Assembly: GCA_910586445.1 (NCBI GenBank) | Contig: CAJUHV010000109.1 | Location: 1-8,050 of the forward strand | Direction of reading: 5' to 3' | DNA length: 8,050 nucleotides | Origin: an uncultured Eubacterium sp. | Lineage (GTDB): Bacteria > Bacillota > Clostridia > Lachnospirales > Lachnospiraceae | In this document: piece by piece, positions 1 through 5,979 of the stretch | Position numbering within the stretch: the first letter of the stretch is position 1 | Layout: each line of letters starts with the position of its first letter | Notes under the pieces: model-generated | The model's input: only the letters and a program-made list of their open reading frames with translations | Database searches by the model: none | What the model was told of the DNA's origin: nothing | Translations under genes and position numbers: made by a program

Positions 1-53
1 TGTAACAAAAAGAATCCCGTATTCATGCGGGTTCGGGCGTTTCGCAAACGCCT
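1..53 (+). mobile_element. Probable right end of an IS200/IS605-type element (tandem hairpins, possible omega-RNA 3' end)
   Basis: Two hairpins stand side by side. The first is CCCGTA/TGCGGG (16-21 with 26-31, one G-T pair, loop TTCA). The second is GGCGTTT/AAACGCC (36-42 with 46-52, loop CGC), with an outer G-T pair at 35/53. They follow an AGAATCCC motif, which from memory is common near the right ends of clostridial TnpB elements. Sequence resembling a histidine kinase begins immediately after, at 54, and nothing kinase-like is visible before it, so 53/54 looks like an insertion or deletion junction. In TnpB elements the omega-RNA scaffold ends at the right end and the flanking DNA supplies the guide. 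The tnpB body would lie outside the window, so this is inference. Confidence 0.4.
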
Positions 54-263
54 AAGAATACATATATAAAAAAGGAGATTGACTATAGCAGGCTCGGAAG
101 TCTGGGCATCAGCTCCAAAGGGGAGCGCAGGGGAAACGGCCTGCATATAGCAAAGACTATTATCGGCCGCTGCAGCAATGCGACATTGGATACGGAATAT
201 GACGGGGCATGTTTTACCCAGAGTCTGGAAATTTTTGATGAAGGATGGGAACCAGCAGAATAA
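54..263 (+). pseudogene. AgrC-like sensor histidine kinase, C-terminal remnant
   Basis: The frame ending at TAA 261-263 encodes 69 residues matching the end of a GHKL-type ATPase domain. It has an N-terminal KNTY segment, then SSKGERRGNGLHIAK, which carries the glycine-rich G2 box and nucleotide lid that closes over ATP, and a final strand ending SLEIFD. Residues before KNTY do not resemble a kinase, and an in-frame stop lies at 3-5, so the sensor, dimerisation and most of the ATPase domain are missing. The break coincides with the hairpin pair at 1-53, suggesting that a transposon end interrupted the gene. The neighbouring agrB-, agrA- and agrD-like genes suggest it was the peptide receptor kinase of this locus. 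Its last 50 bases overlap the 3' end of the convergent agrB-like gene. No start codon belongs to it, and it is unlikely to function. Confidence 0.75.
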
Positions 264-790
264 TCGTCAGGTACATGGACAGCAGGGAGGCATTACGAAA
301 CACAGGTCTGCCTGCTGCTGCAGCAAATGACAGCACAATGGACAGGGTGCGGAGCCGTTTTTGCTGCCGGATGCTGCATTCTGCGGAATAAGGGTGTTTT
401 TTTGTGCCGGCGGGTGCATAGCTCCAGAATATCAAGACAGCCGGCAGGCATGCAGGGATACATATGGGGGGTGCTGATCTGCAGCAGCTGTACGCATTTG
501 CCGCCGCCGACCATCAGCAGTGCGGTGCAGATAAGGCATAGCATTATATTATTAAAATGATATCCTCCGGCAGTCAGGCGCAGCATGTTGAAGAGAATAA
601 ACAGCAGAAATGTTTCGGCAGGGATGTCCAAAATATAAGCTGATAGAAAAATAGTCATAATTAAAAAGATGTTGTATAGCAGATTCTGAAGACCGTAGTA
701 CATCTGCGCTCGTTCCGTGGATGTGCATGTATGATCGCGGTCGAGGAAATCTATGAATTTTTGACATGTATTATTGAGTAATCTTTTCAT
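214..790 (-). pseudogene. agrB: AgrB-like autoinducer-processing membrane protease, frameshifted in a G6 tract
   Basis: The AgrB family is a membrane cysteine endopeptidase that cleaves the AgrD propeptide and forms the cyclic autoinducer. The start at 790 follows an AAGGCAGGA ribosome site. Residues 1-110 carry the family pattern: YYGLQN near residue 32, hydrophobic segments, then LRLTAGGYHF with the presumed catalytic His78 and Cys85 spaced seven apart as in Staphylococcus aureus AgrB (His77/Cys84). After LLQIS the reading frame leaves the family. The next frame gives a good AgrB end (YAPAGTKKHPYS, then KRLRTLS and two hydrophobic stretches) to the stop at 214. The switch point is the G6 run at 466-471 on the plus strand; with one base removed the product is 191-192 residues, the normal family length. 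As written, the frame makes a 165-residue protein with a wrong tail. Sequencing error, decay or slippage are all possible. Confidence 0.85.
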
Positions 791-821
791 GTAATGATCC
801 TGCCTTAAAATATCTTATTTA

Positions 822-833
822 AAGTTATAACTT
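822..833. promoter_or_regulatory. 12-bp perfect palindrome upstream of agrB
   Basis: AAGTTATAACTT is a perfect palindrome, 31 bases upstream of the agrB-like start and between the divergent agrB and agrA genes. It is AT-rich, so chance occurrence is quite possible. It could be an operator or simply overlap the minus-strand -10 region of agrB. No known regulator motif is recognised. Confidence 0.2.
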
Positions 834-865
834 ACGAATAGGACTTTCAGATTATTTTTTCTTAA

Positions 866-906
866 ACGTTAGAAAAAATGGCCTGAGCGTTAAAAAAATA
901 TATACT
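866..906 (+). promoter_or_regulatory. Putative LytTR-type direct-repeat binding site and -10 box upstream of agrA
   Basis: Two half-sites, ACGTTAGAA (866-874) and GCGTTAAAA (887-895), are exactly 21 bp apart, two turns of DNA. AgrA/LytTR regulators bind paired 9-bp repeats with a 12-bp spacer, which this matches in geometry and in the GTT core. A TATACT -10 element lies at 901-906 with no recognisable -35 (about 878-883), as expected of an activator-dependent promoter. The site sits between divergent agrB and agrA, so autoregulation of agrA by its own product is the simplest reading. Binding is inferred, not shown. Confidence 0.55.
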
Positions 907-964
907 TTGGGGAGTAATTGTTTGGCAGCAGCCATAAGGAGTAGAGAGAAGGGGTGCAGATGAT

Positions 965-1699
965 ATGTTGGATGTGTATATATGTGAGGATGTGCTTGCA
1001 GAGCGAAAAATGATGGAACGTTCTATAGGAGCATCAATATTGATGTATGAATATGATATGAAAATAAGGGTGAGTACTTCTGATCCGCAGGAAATCATAA
1101 ATCAGCTGAAGAGATCAAAAAATACAGGAATTTATTTTTTAGATATAAATTTGGAAGGTGAAAAAAACGGCTTAGCGCTTGCAGAGGAGATCCGGGAGTA
1201 TGATCCGAGGGGATTTATCGTGTTTATAACATCGCATTCTGAGATGGCTGTCATGACATTTCAGTATAAAGTGGAGGCTATGGACTTTATACTGAAGGAT
1301 CAGCCTGAGCAGATCCAGAGGCGGATTGGCGAATGTCTGGAAAATGCGAATAAAAAGTTTATGAATATCACAAGGGGTATAGGAAAAACAATGACTGTGA
1401 TGAAAGGGGAGAAAAGGTTAACACTGCAGCAGGATGAGATTATGTTTTTTGAGACATCTGTGAATGAGCACAAGTTGTATGTACATACAGCCAATAAGTC
1501 GATCGAATTTTTCGGAAAGATCAAAGATATAGAAGCACAGGCAGGGGATGGGTTTGTACGCTGCCATAGGTCTTATCTGCTGAATAAGAAAAACATTGAG
1601 GAAGTGGACTATGCAAAAAAAGTGATTAAAATGAAAAATGGGGCAGAATGTCCGATTGCTGTCAGGATGCTCAAGCGGGTAAAGGAACAGATGGATTAA
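965..1699 (+). CDS. AgrA/LytTR-family response regulator
   Basis: This is a 244-residue DNA-binding response regulator, expected to be cytoplasmic and phosphorylated by an AgrC-type kinase. The receiver domain spans roughly residues 2-125, with the acidic pair Glu8-Asp9, phosphoacceptor Asp60 (YFLDINL), Thr89 (FITSH) and Lys111 in DFILK. A LytTR domain follows at about 145-244, including the FFETSVNEHK segment and a FVRCHRSYLLN motif typical of the fold. Length and layout match AgrA/ComE. The ATG at 965 is preceded by AGAAGGGG at 948-955; an ATG at 960 is out of frame. The gene appears intact, unlike its agrC and agrB neighbours, so it may now be an orphan or be served by another kinase. LytTR-like repeats lie upstream of it and upstream of the AgrD-like gene, and a strong terminator lies directly downstream. 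Its exact signal is unknown. Confidence 0.9.
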   Translation: MLDVYICEDVLAERKMMERSIGASILMYEYDMKIRVSTSDPQEIINQLKRSKNTGIYFLDINLEGEKNGLALAEEIREYDPRGFIVFITSHSEMAVMTFQYKVEAMDFILKDQPEQIQRRIGECLENANKKFMNITRGIGKTMTVMKGEKRLTLQQDEIMFFETSVNEHKLYVHTANKSIEFFGKIKDIEAQAGDGFVRCHRSYLLNKKNIEEVDYAKKVIKMKNGAECPIAVRMLKRVKEQMD

Positions 1700-1715
1700 T
1701 ATAAAAAGATATACA

Positions 1716-1756
1716 AACGTTTAAGAAGTGATAAGCTTCTTAAACGTTATTTTTTT
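1716..1756 (+). terminator. Rho-independent terminator after agrA
   Basis: A perfect 13-bp inverted repeat (1716-1728 with 1736-1748) encloses a 7-base loop TGATAAG and is followed by A then seven T residues (1750-1756). It starts 16 bases after the agrA stop. The right arm contains the 13-mer TTCTTAAACGTTA, also present at 859-871 in the site upstream of agrA. Confidence 0.85.
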
Positions 1757-1765
1757 GAAATATTT

Positions 1766-1795
1766 AACGTTAACTGCATGAGAAACAACGTTTAC
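1766..1795 (+). promoter_or_regulatory. Second putative LytTR-type direct-repeat site, upstream of the agrD-like gene
   Basis: AACGTTAAC (1766-1774) and AACGTTTAC (1787-1795) are again exactly 21 bp apart, the same spacing as the site at 866-895. It lies between the agrA terminator and the AgrD-like gene at 1869, so it probably drives separate, regulator-dependent transcription of the peptide gene. No convincing -35 is seen; weak -10 candidates are TATGCT at 1823 and TTATAA at 1832. Confidence 0.55.
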
Positions 1796-1868
1796 GAAAA
1801 AATCGGCAATGTTGGATCAGGATATGCTAAATTATAAGCATCAAACGAATACAAAAGGTTGTGTAGTG

Positions 1869-2054
1869 ATGAAAAGACTAAAGAAAATATGCATAGAAAT
1901 ATTATGCCAAGTGGGGAAGTATGGGGTTAATAAATCAGCAGTGTTAGGAGTGTATGAATTTGACGTACCAAAAGAATTGAAATGTTGTGCAGAGAATGAG
2001 CATGGACAATGTAATGGGTTAAACGTTAGACAAAAGAAGAATAGTGCTGATTAG
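1869..2054 (+). CDS. AgrD-like autoinducer propeptide lacking the usual ring cysteine
   Basis: This 61-residue peptide starts at ATG 1869. An in-frame ATG at 1809 lacks a ribosome site, while AAAGG about 11-15 bases upstream weakly supports 1869. The N-terminal part (MKRLKKICIEILC) is basic and amphipathic like an AgrD leader. The core SAVLGVYEFDVPKELK aligns with the AgrD pattern in which a thiolactone ring precedes an acidic xExxVPKEL tail; DVPKEL closely resembles the EVPKEL of S. aureus AgrD-I. By this alignment the ring-forming Cys position is Ala24, with Ser23 just before it. The tail after PKELK is unusually long and Cys-containing (Cys39, 40, 48). AgrB would be expected to process it. 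The product may be a lactone peptide, a linear signal or a dead relic. It has its own upstream LytTR-like repeats. Confidence 0.6.
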   Translation: MKRLKKICIEILCQVGKYGVNKSAVLGVYEFDVPKELKCCAENEHGQCNGLNVRQKKNSAD

Positions 2055-2260
2055 AAGGCTTAAATTTATGCGATTGTAGTTGGAATGGAGTTGTGATTTG
2101 AAATCTAGTTTTTATGGATTCAAAGTGCAATAAATATTATTTTGTGTTTAAAGCAGAAAAGGGGGGGTGGTTCCATTGGGTGTTTAGTCAGGATAGAAGC
2201 ATATCCGGCCTTGCAAGGATGCAGCCATAGACCTTGGCAGGGACAAAGGGGAGGGAGTTT

Positions 2261-2446
2261 ATGCCGACCTGTCAGATAAAGCCAGACGAAGATAAGGGGT
2301 ATAGCTTCTGTCGGAAGATATATGAGGGCAATCATTTGCGGATGCTTCGTATAGCACTGGGTATCCTAAAGCATCAAATGGATGCCGAAAATGCTGTCAA
2401 TGATGCATTTGTCAGCATAAACGTTGGCATTATCCGCATTTACTAG
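2261..2446 (+). pseudogene. Sigma-70 region 2-like stub
   Basis: A 61-codon frame starts at ATG 2261 after a strong GGGAGGGAG site (2249-2257). Residues from about 22 to 52 resemble the first helices of sigma-70 region 2, which binds core RNA polymerase: KIYEGNHLRMLRIALGILK followed by DAENAVNDAFVSI, the usual acidic AEDAV-DAF element. After VSI the sequence becomes unrelated (NVGIIRIY) and stops at 2446. The promoter-recognising helices and region 4 are absent, and I could not find the continuation in another frame before 2474. It is therefore a truncated sigma factor remnant, or less likely a small regulator. The 206 bases upstream (2055-2260) contain no gene or hairpin I can support. The secreted protein gene follows 27 bases later. 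Confidence 0.55.
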
Positions 2447-2473
2447 AATTGAATGTATGCAGGAGGCAGATAG

Positions 2474-3346
2474 ATGATCCAGATCATAAAAAAACAGATG
2501 ATGATTTTAACAGCTGCCATAGTAGTCATATTATTTTTTGCTCTGACAGGCGTGCCTGCCAGAGTAAGGATGAACCGCCCGGCATGTACATTAAGTGTGG
2601 GTGAAAGCCTGCAGCTGAAAGCGTCCATATTGGAAAAAAGCTTGAAGACAAAAAGAATAGTCTTTAAGAGCAGTAAGCCTGCAGTTGCATCTGTAACGCA
2701 GAAAGGAAAAGTAACTGCTAAGAAAATAGGTACAGCTAGGATAACGGCATCGGTTACAGGTACAGATTTTCGGGCATTTTGTAAGGTATCTGTAAATAAG
2801 GGGCAGGGACAGGAGGCCGGAAAGCCTGTGACGGTTTCGTTTCCGGGAGATTTCAGTGAAAGAAATAAAGATAATGCGTCTGTGCTTGATGTAGGCACAT
2901 TTTCCATGTCTTTTGTCCTCCCGGATGGATGGGATGTGGACCCGGATGCTGATCTGCGGACATACGATTGTCCCGGCTTGTTTTCGAAAGCGGGCATACG
3001 GAATGAGAAAGGAATTCTGGCAGGAATCGTCGGATACAATGTATATGACAGGGCAGAAAATGATCCGAGGATCATTTATAATCAGATTGCACTTGGAAAT
3101 CACTACCAGTTTGATGTCAGGGATTCGTACAAAGTAGTGAAAACTGCCCTGGAAGGAACCACTGCCCAATGTACAGTTTACCGTTCAGCACAGATGACGG
3201 GCAGTACAGAGGCTGCAAATCATGGTATAGTATCCTGCAATAAGGAACTGGGTGTTTATACGGCAATGGAATTATTCAGCGGGGAGCTTTCTGATGAACA
3301 GCTTTTAGACATTGCGGAAAGTGTCTGTATTAGGAAAAACGATTGA
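2474..3346 (+). CDS. Secreted protein with one Big_2 (bacterial Ig-like) domain
   Basis: This is a 290-residue protein with ATG at 2474 behind a consensus AGGAGG (2461-2466). Residues 1-29 form a signal peptide: Lys6-Lys7, a hydrophobic core, then LTGVPA with probable cleavage after Ala29. Residues about 34-108 are a Big_2 fold: LSVGESLQLKAS, FKSSKPAVASVTQKGKVTAKK, GTARITASV. Big_2 domains are extracellular binding or spacer modules. The remainder (about 118-290) is a compact domain I do not recognise, beginning VTVSFPGDF and including SMSFVLPDGWDV. There is no LPXTG motif and no C-terminal membrane segment, so it is probably released or loosely cell-associated. The upstream sigma stub might once have been linked to its regulation, but only adjacency supports that. 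A terminator-like hairpin follows 65 bases downstream. The function is unknown. Confidence 0.75.
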   Translation: MIQIIKKQMMILTAAIVVILFFALTGVPARVRMNRPACTLSVGESLQLKASILEKSLKTKRIVFKSSKPAVASVTQKGKVTAKKIGTARITASVTGTDFRAFCKVSVNKGQGQEAGKPVTVSFPGDFSERNKDNASVLDVGTFSMSFVLPDGWDVDPDADLRTYDCPGLFSKAGIRNEKGILAGIVGYNVYDRAENDPRIIYNQIALGNHYQFDVRDSYKVVKTALEGTTAQCTVYRSAQMTGSTEAANHGIVSCNKELGVYTAMELFSGELSDEQLLDIAESVCIRKND

Positions 3347-3411
3347 CAGCATGCTTTCGGTGCCTGCTCTAGAGTGTGTTTGAAAAATCATTCCTGCCAA
3401 CTACACGTCCC

Positions 3412-3453
3412 GGGGCGTAAGCTTTTATACAGCTTACGTCCCTATTTATTATT
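3412..3453 (+). terminator. Terminator-like hairpin between the Big_2 gene and the ATPase/nuclease pair
   Basis: The 11-bp stem GGGGCGTAAGC/GCTTACGTCCC (3412-3422 with 3432-3442, one G-T pair) has a 9-base loop and is followed by a T-rich TATTTATTATT. The sequence just before it, ACGTCCC (3405-3411), could instead pair with GGGGCGT, so two mutually exclusive stems are possible. It lies 65 bases after the stop of the Big_2 gene. Confidence 0.55.
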
Positions 3454-3469
3454 AAAAGAAACTCCATAC

Positions 3470-3498
3470 TTCTCAAGACTAAAGAAGAAGTGTATAAT
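3470..3498 (+). promoter_or_regulatory. Sigma-A-type promoter for the ATPase/nuclease genes
   Basis: A perfect TATAAT -10 at 3493-3498 is 17 bases from TTCTCA at 3470-3475 (four of six matches to TTGACA). Transcription would start near 3505 and leave a leader of about 80 bases before the ATG at 3583. Both ATPase/nuclease genes would be on this transcript. Confidence 0.55.
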
Positions 3499-3575
3499 AT
3501 AGATAAGATTACAGGCAGGTAATAGTATGGCCGATGCAGACAGTGAATCCGAAGCGGAAAATAGATGGAGGTGAG

Positions 3576-4228
3576 GATCAGCATGGCGAGAACAGTAGCG
3601 ATAGGCGAACAGGACTTTGCCAAATTAATTGAGCAGGACTATTTTTATATCGATAAGACAGCGTTTATAAAAGAATGGTGGGAAAATGGGGATACCGTGA
3701 CACTGATCACACGTCCCAGGCGGTTTGGCAAAACGCTCACAATGAGGATGGCAGAGCAGTTCTTTTCGGTAAAATATGCAGGAAGAGAGGATTTGTTTGA
3801 AAATCTGAAGATCTGGGAGGAAGAAAAATATAGGAAGCTGCAGGGAACGTATCCTGTCATATTTTTGAGCTTTGCTGATGTAAAGGAGTCTGATTACCCG
3901 CAGACGAGAAAAAAGATATGCAGTACAGTCAAGGAATTGTATCATCAGTACCTTTTTCTTTTGGATGGAGATCTGCTCAGTGAAAGTGAGAAAAGGGATT
4001 TTCAGAGCATTTCTCCTGATATGGAGGATTATGAGGCTTCTGGCTCGGTTAAGGCATTATGCAGATATATTTCCCGCTATTATAAAAAGAAAGTGATCAT
4101 TTTATTGGATGAATATGATACGCCGATGCAGGAAGCGTATATAAATGGTTTTTGGGACGAACTGATTTCATTTATCAGAAGCATGCTCAATTCTACTTTT
4201 AAGACAAATCCATATCTGGAGCGGGGGA
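3576..4228 (+). repeat. Direct repeat copy 1 (5' part of ATPase/nuclease gene 1)
   Basis: This stretch recurs at 5327-5979 with a constant offset of 1751 bases and no indels. I count about 33 mismatches in the roughly 645 coding bases, about 95% identity. Similarity falls abruptly after CTGGAGCGGG. The repeat covers the ATP-binding part of the protein. Confidence 0.9.
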
Positions 4229-5349
4229 TTATGACGGGCATTACGAGAGTAAGCAAAGAGTCCATTTTTTCGGATTTAAACAACCTTGAAACGGCTGCAG
4301 TGACTTCAAGAAAATACGAAACGGCGTTCGGCTTCACGGAGCCCGAGGTGCTGGAGGCGCTGGAAGAATATCAGCTGTCCGGCCGGGCCGGCGAAGTGAG
4401 GCGGTGGTATGACGGGTTTCGATTCGGGGAATGCGGCAGCATATATAACCCGTGGTCAATCACAAAGTTCCTGGATAACAGGGAGTTTAAGCCGTACTGG
4501 GCAAATACCAGCTCGAACAGGCTGGTGGCGGGGCTGGTCCGCAGGAGCGGCATAGACGTAAAGCTTATAATGGAGGGCCTGCTGCAGGGAGGTTCTTTTT
4601 GCACGCCTATGGATGAGGAGTTCGTCTACGCTGACCTGGATTCGAAAAAGTCTGCGCTGTGGAGCCTGCTGCTGGCAGGCGGGTACTTAAAAATACTGCG
4701 GACGGCAAAAAACCGCAGGGGAAAAACAGAGTATGAGCTCACGCTGACAAACATGGAATCCTGCTTTGTATTTGATGAGATGGTGACGGGATGGTTTTCC
4801 AGCAGCAGGCTGAGCTGCTCTGACTTTTCAGACGCGCTGCTTGCGGGTGACAAAAAGCACATGAACGAATATCTGAACGCCATAGCCATGGAAACGTTCA
4901 GCTTTTTTGATACGGGCATGGAGCCGTCGGGGCACAGGCAGCCGGAAAACTTCTACCACGGCTTTGTGCTTGGGATGATCGCAGACCTGCGGGAGGTATA
5001 CCGGATCACCTCCAACCGGGAGAGCGGGAACGGCAGGTACGATGTCCTCCTTGAGCCGCGCGACCCGCAGGCTGATGACGGGATAATCATCGAATTCAAG
5101 GTGCTTGACCCGAAAAGGGAGAAAAGCCTGGAGGATACGGTGCAAACAGCCGTCAGGCAGATACTGGATAAAAAATATGCATCCGGCCTGGAAATGAAAT
5201 GCAGCAGGGACAGGATACGTGTCTACGGGATTGCGTTCAGGGGCAAAAATATTCTGGTGGACGGCGGGATTCTGAGTGAAATAGAAAATGAAACTGATAA
5301 TGTAATGAGTGGTTCGTGGCAGCGGGGGTCAGCATGGCAAGAACAGTAG
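3583..5349 (+). CDS. AAA-ATPase-like / PD-(D/E)XK nuclease family protein, copy 1
   Basis: This 588-residue protein belongs to the widespread anaerobe family combining an AAA-ATPase-like domain (PF09820 type) with a C-terminal PD-(D/E)XK domain (PF08011 type); its physiological role is not established. The ATP-binding loop is the family variant RPRRFGKT (44-51) and Walker B is IILLDEYD (172-179). Conserved WYDGF (275-279), YNPWS (288-292) and YWANTSS (305-311) follow. The nuclease signature is GRYD with Asp487, then Glu504-Phe-Lys506. ATG 3583 is chosen because GGAGGTGA (3567-3574) sits correctly before it; an in-frame ATG at 3565 overlaps that site. The 3' half (about 4320-5300) is visibly GC-richer than the first part, suggesting a mosaic. 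The last ~20 residues after ILVDGG look like read-through into the duplicated leader of copy 2. Nuclease activity and any mobile or defence role are inference. Confidence 0.88.
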   Translation: MARTVAIGEQDFAKLIEQDYFYIDKTAFIKEWWENGDTVTLITRPRRFGKTLTMRMAEQFFSVKYAGREDLFENLKIWEEEKYRKLQGTYPVIFLSFADVKESDYPQTRKKICSTVKELYHQYLFLLDGDLLSESEKRDFQSISPDMEDYEASGSVKALCRYISRYYKKKVIILLDEYDTPMQEAYINGFWDELISFIRSMLNSTFKTNPYLERGIMTGITRVSKESIFSDLNNLETAAVTSRKYETAFGFTEPEVLEALEEYQLSGRAGEVRRWYDGFRFGECGSIYNPWSITKFLDNREFKPYWANTSSNRLVAGLVRRSGIDVKLIMEGLLQGGSFCTPMDEEFVYADLDSKKSALWSLLLAGGYLKILRTAKNRRGKTEYELTLTNMESCFVFDEMVTGWFSSSRLSCSDFSDALLAGDKKHMNEYLNAIAMETFSFFDTGMEPSGHRQPENFYHGFVLGMIADLREVYRITSNRESGNGRYDVLLEPRDPQADDGIIIEFKVLDPKREKSLEDTVQTAVRQILDKKYASGLEMKCSRDRIRVYGIAFRGKNILVDGGILSEIENETDNVMSGSWQRGSAWQEQ

Positions 5350-5979
5350 CAATAGGCGAACAGGACTTTGCCAAATTAATTGAGCAGGACTATTTTTATA
5401 TCGATAAGACAGCGTTTATAAAAGAATGGTGGGAAAACGGGGATACCGTGACACTGATCACACGTCCCAGGCGGTTCGGCAAAACGCTCACAATGAGGAT
5501 GGCTGAACAGTTCTTTTCGGTAAAATATGCAGGAAGAGAGGATTTATTTGAAAATCTGAAGATCTGGAAGGAAGAAAAATACAGGAAACTGCAGGGAACG
5601 TATCCTGTCATATTTTTGAGCTTTGCGGATGTAAAGGAGTCTGATTATTCGCAGACGAGAAAAAAAATATGCAGCACGGTCAAGGAATTGTATCAGCAGT
5701 ATCTCTTTCTTTTGGATGGAGATCTGCTCAGTGAAAGCGAGAAAAGGGATTTTCAGAGCATTTCTTCGGATATGGAAGACTATGAGGCTTCTGGTTCGAT
5801 TAAGGCATTATGCAGATATATTTCCCGCTATTATAAAAAGAAAGTGATCATTTTATTAGATGAATATGATACGCCGATGCAGGAAGCCTATATAAACGGT
5901 TTTTGGGACGAACTGATCTCATTTATCAGAGGCATGTTCAATTCTACTTTTAAGACCAATCCATATCTGGAGCGGGCTG
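5327..5979 (+). repeat. Direct repeat copy 2 (5' part of ATPase/nuclease gene 2)
   Basis: This is the partner of 3576-4228. Weaker similarity extends upstream to about 5316, where copy 1 has its ribosome site, so the duplicated unit included the translation start. Most differences are third-position substitutions, meaning both copies were under protein-level constraint or were recently homogenised by gene conversion. Confidence 0.9.

Noticed and set aside
327..560. Plus-strand 77-codon frame opposite agrB
   Set aside because: It overlaps the AgrB-like gene, has no ribosome site and shows no recognisable motif.
2019..2030. Isolated AAACGTTAG inside the agrD-like gene, and AAACGTTGG near 2419
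   Set aside because: Neither has a partner repeat 21 bp away, so the motif is likely chance or coding sequence.
2161..2167. G7 tract between agrD and the sigma stub
   Set aside because: It is noncoding as far as I can see and not positioned in a promoter spacer I can support, so a phase-variation role is not justified.
2120..2335. Minus-strand 71-codon frame
   Set aside because: It has no ribosome site or family resemblance, and it overlaps the sigma-like stub.
2443..3169. Long minus-strand open frames opposite the Big_2 gene
   Set aside because: The plus-strand frame has a consensus ribosome site, a signal peptide and a Big_2 domain. The antisense frames lack ribosome sites and resemble no family.
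3527..3574. 15-codon frame (MADADSESEAENRWR) in the nuclease leader
   Set aside because: It is very short and acidic, with only a weak ribosome site. It shows no run of identical residues or attenuator structure to suggest a leader peptide.
3565..3582. Alternative upstream start for ATPase/nuclease copy 1
   Set aside because: The ATG at 3565 overlaps the GGAGGTGA ribosome site that fits ATG 3583, and copy 2 conserves MARTVAIG as the start.
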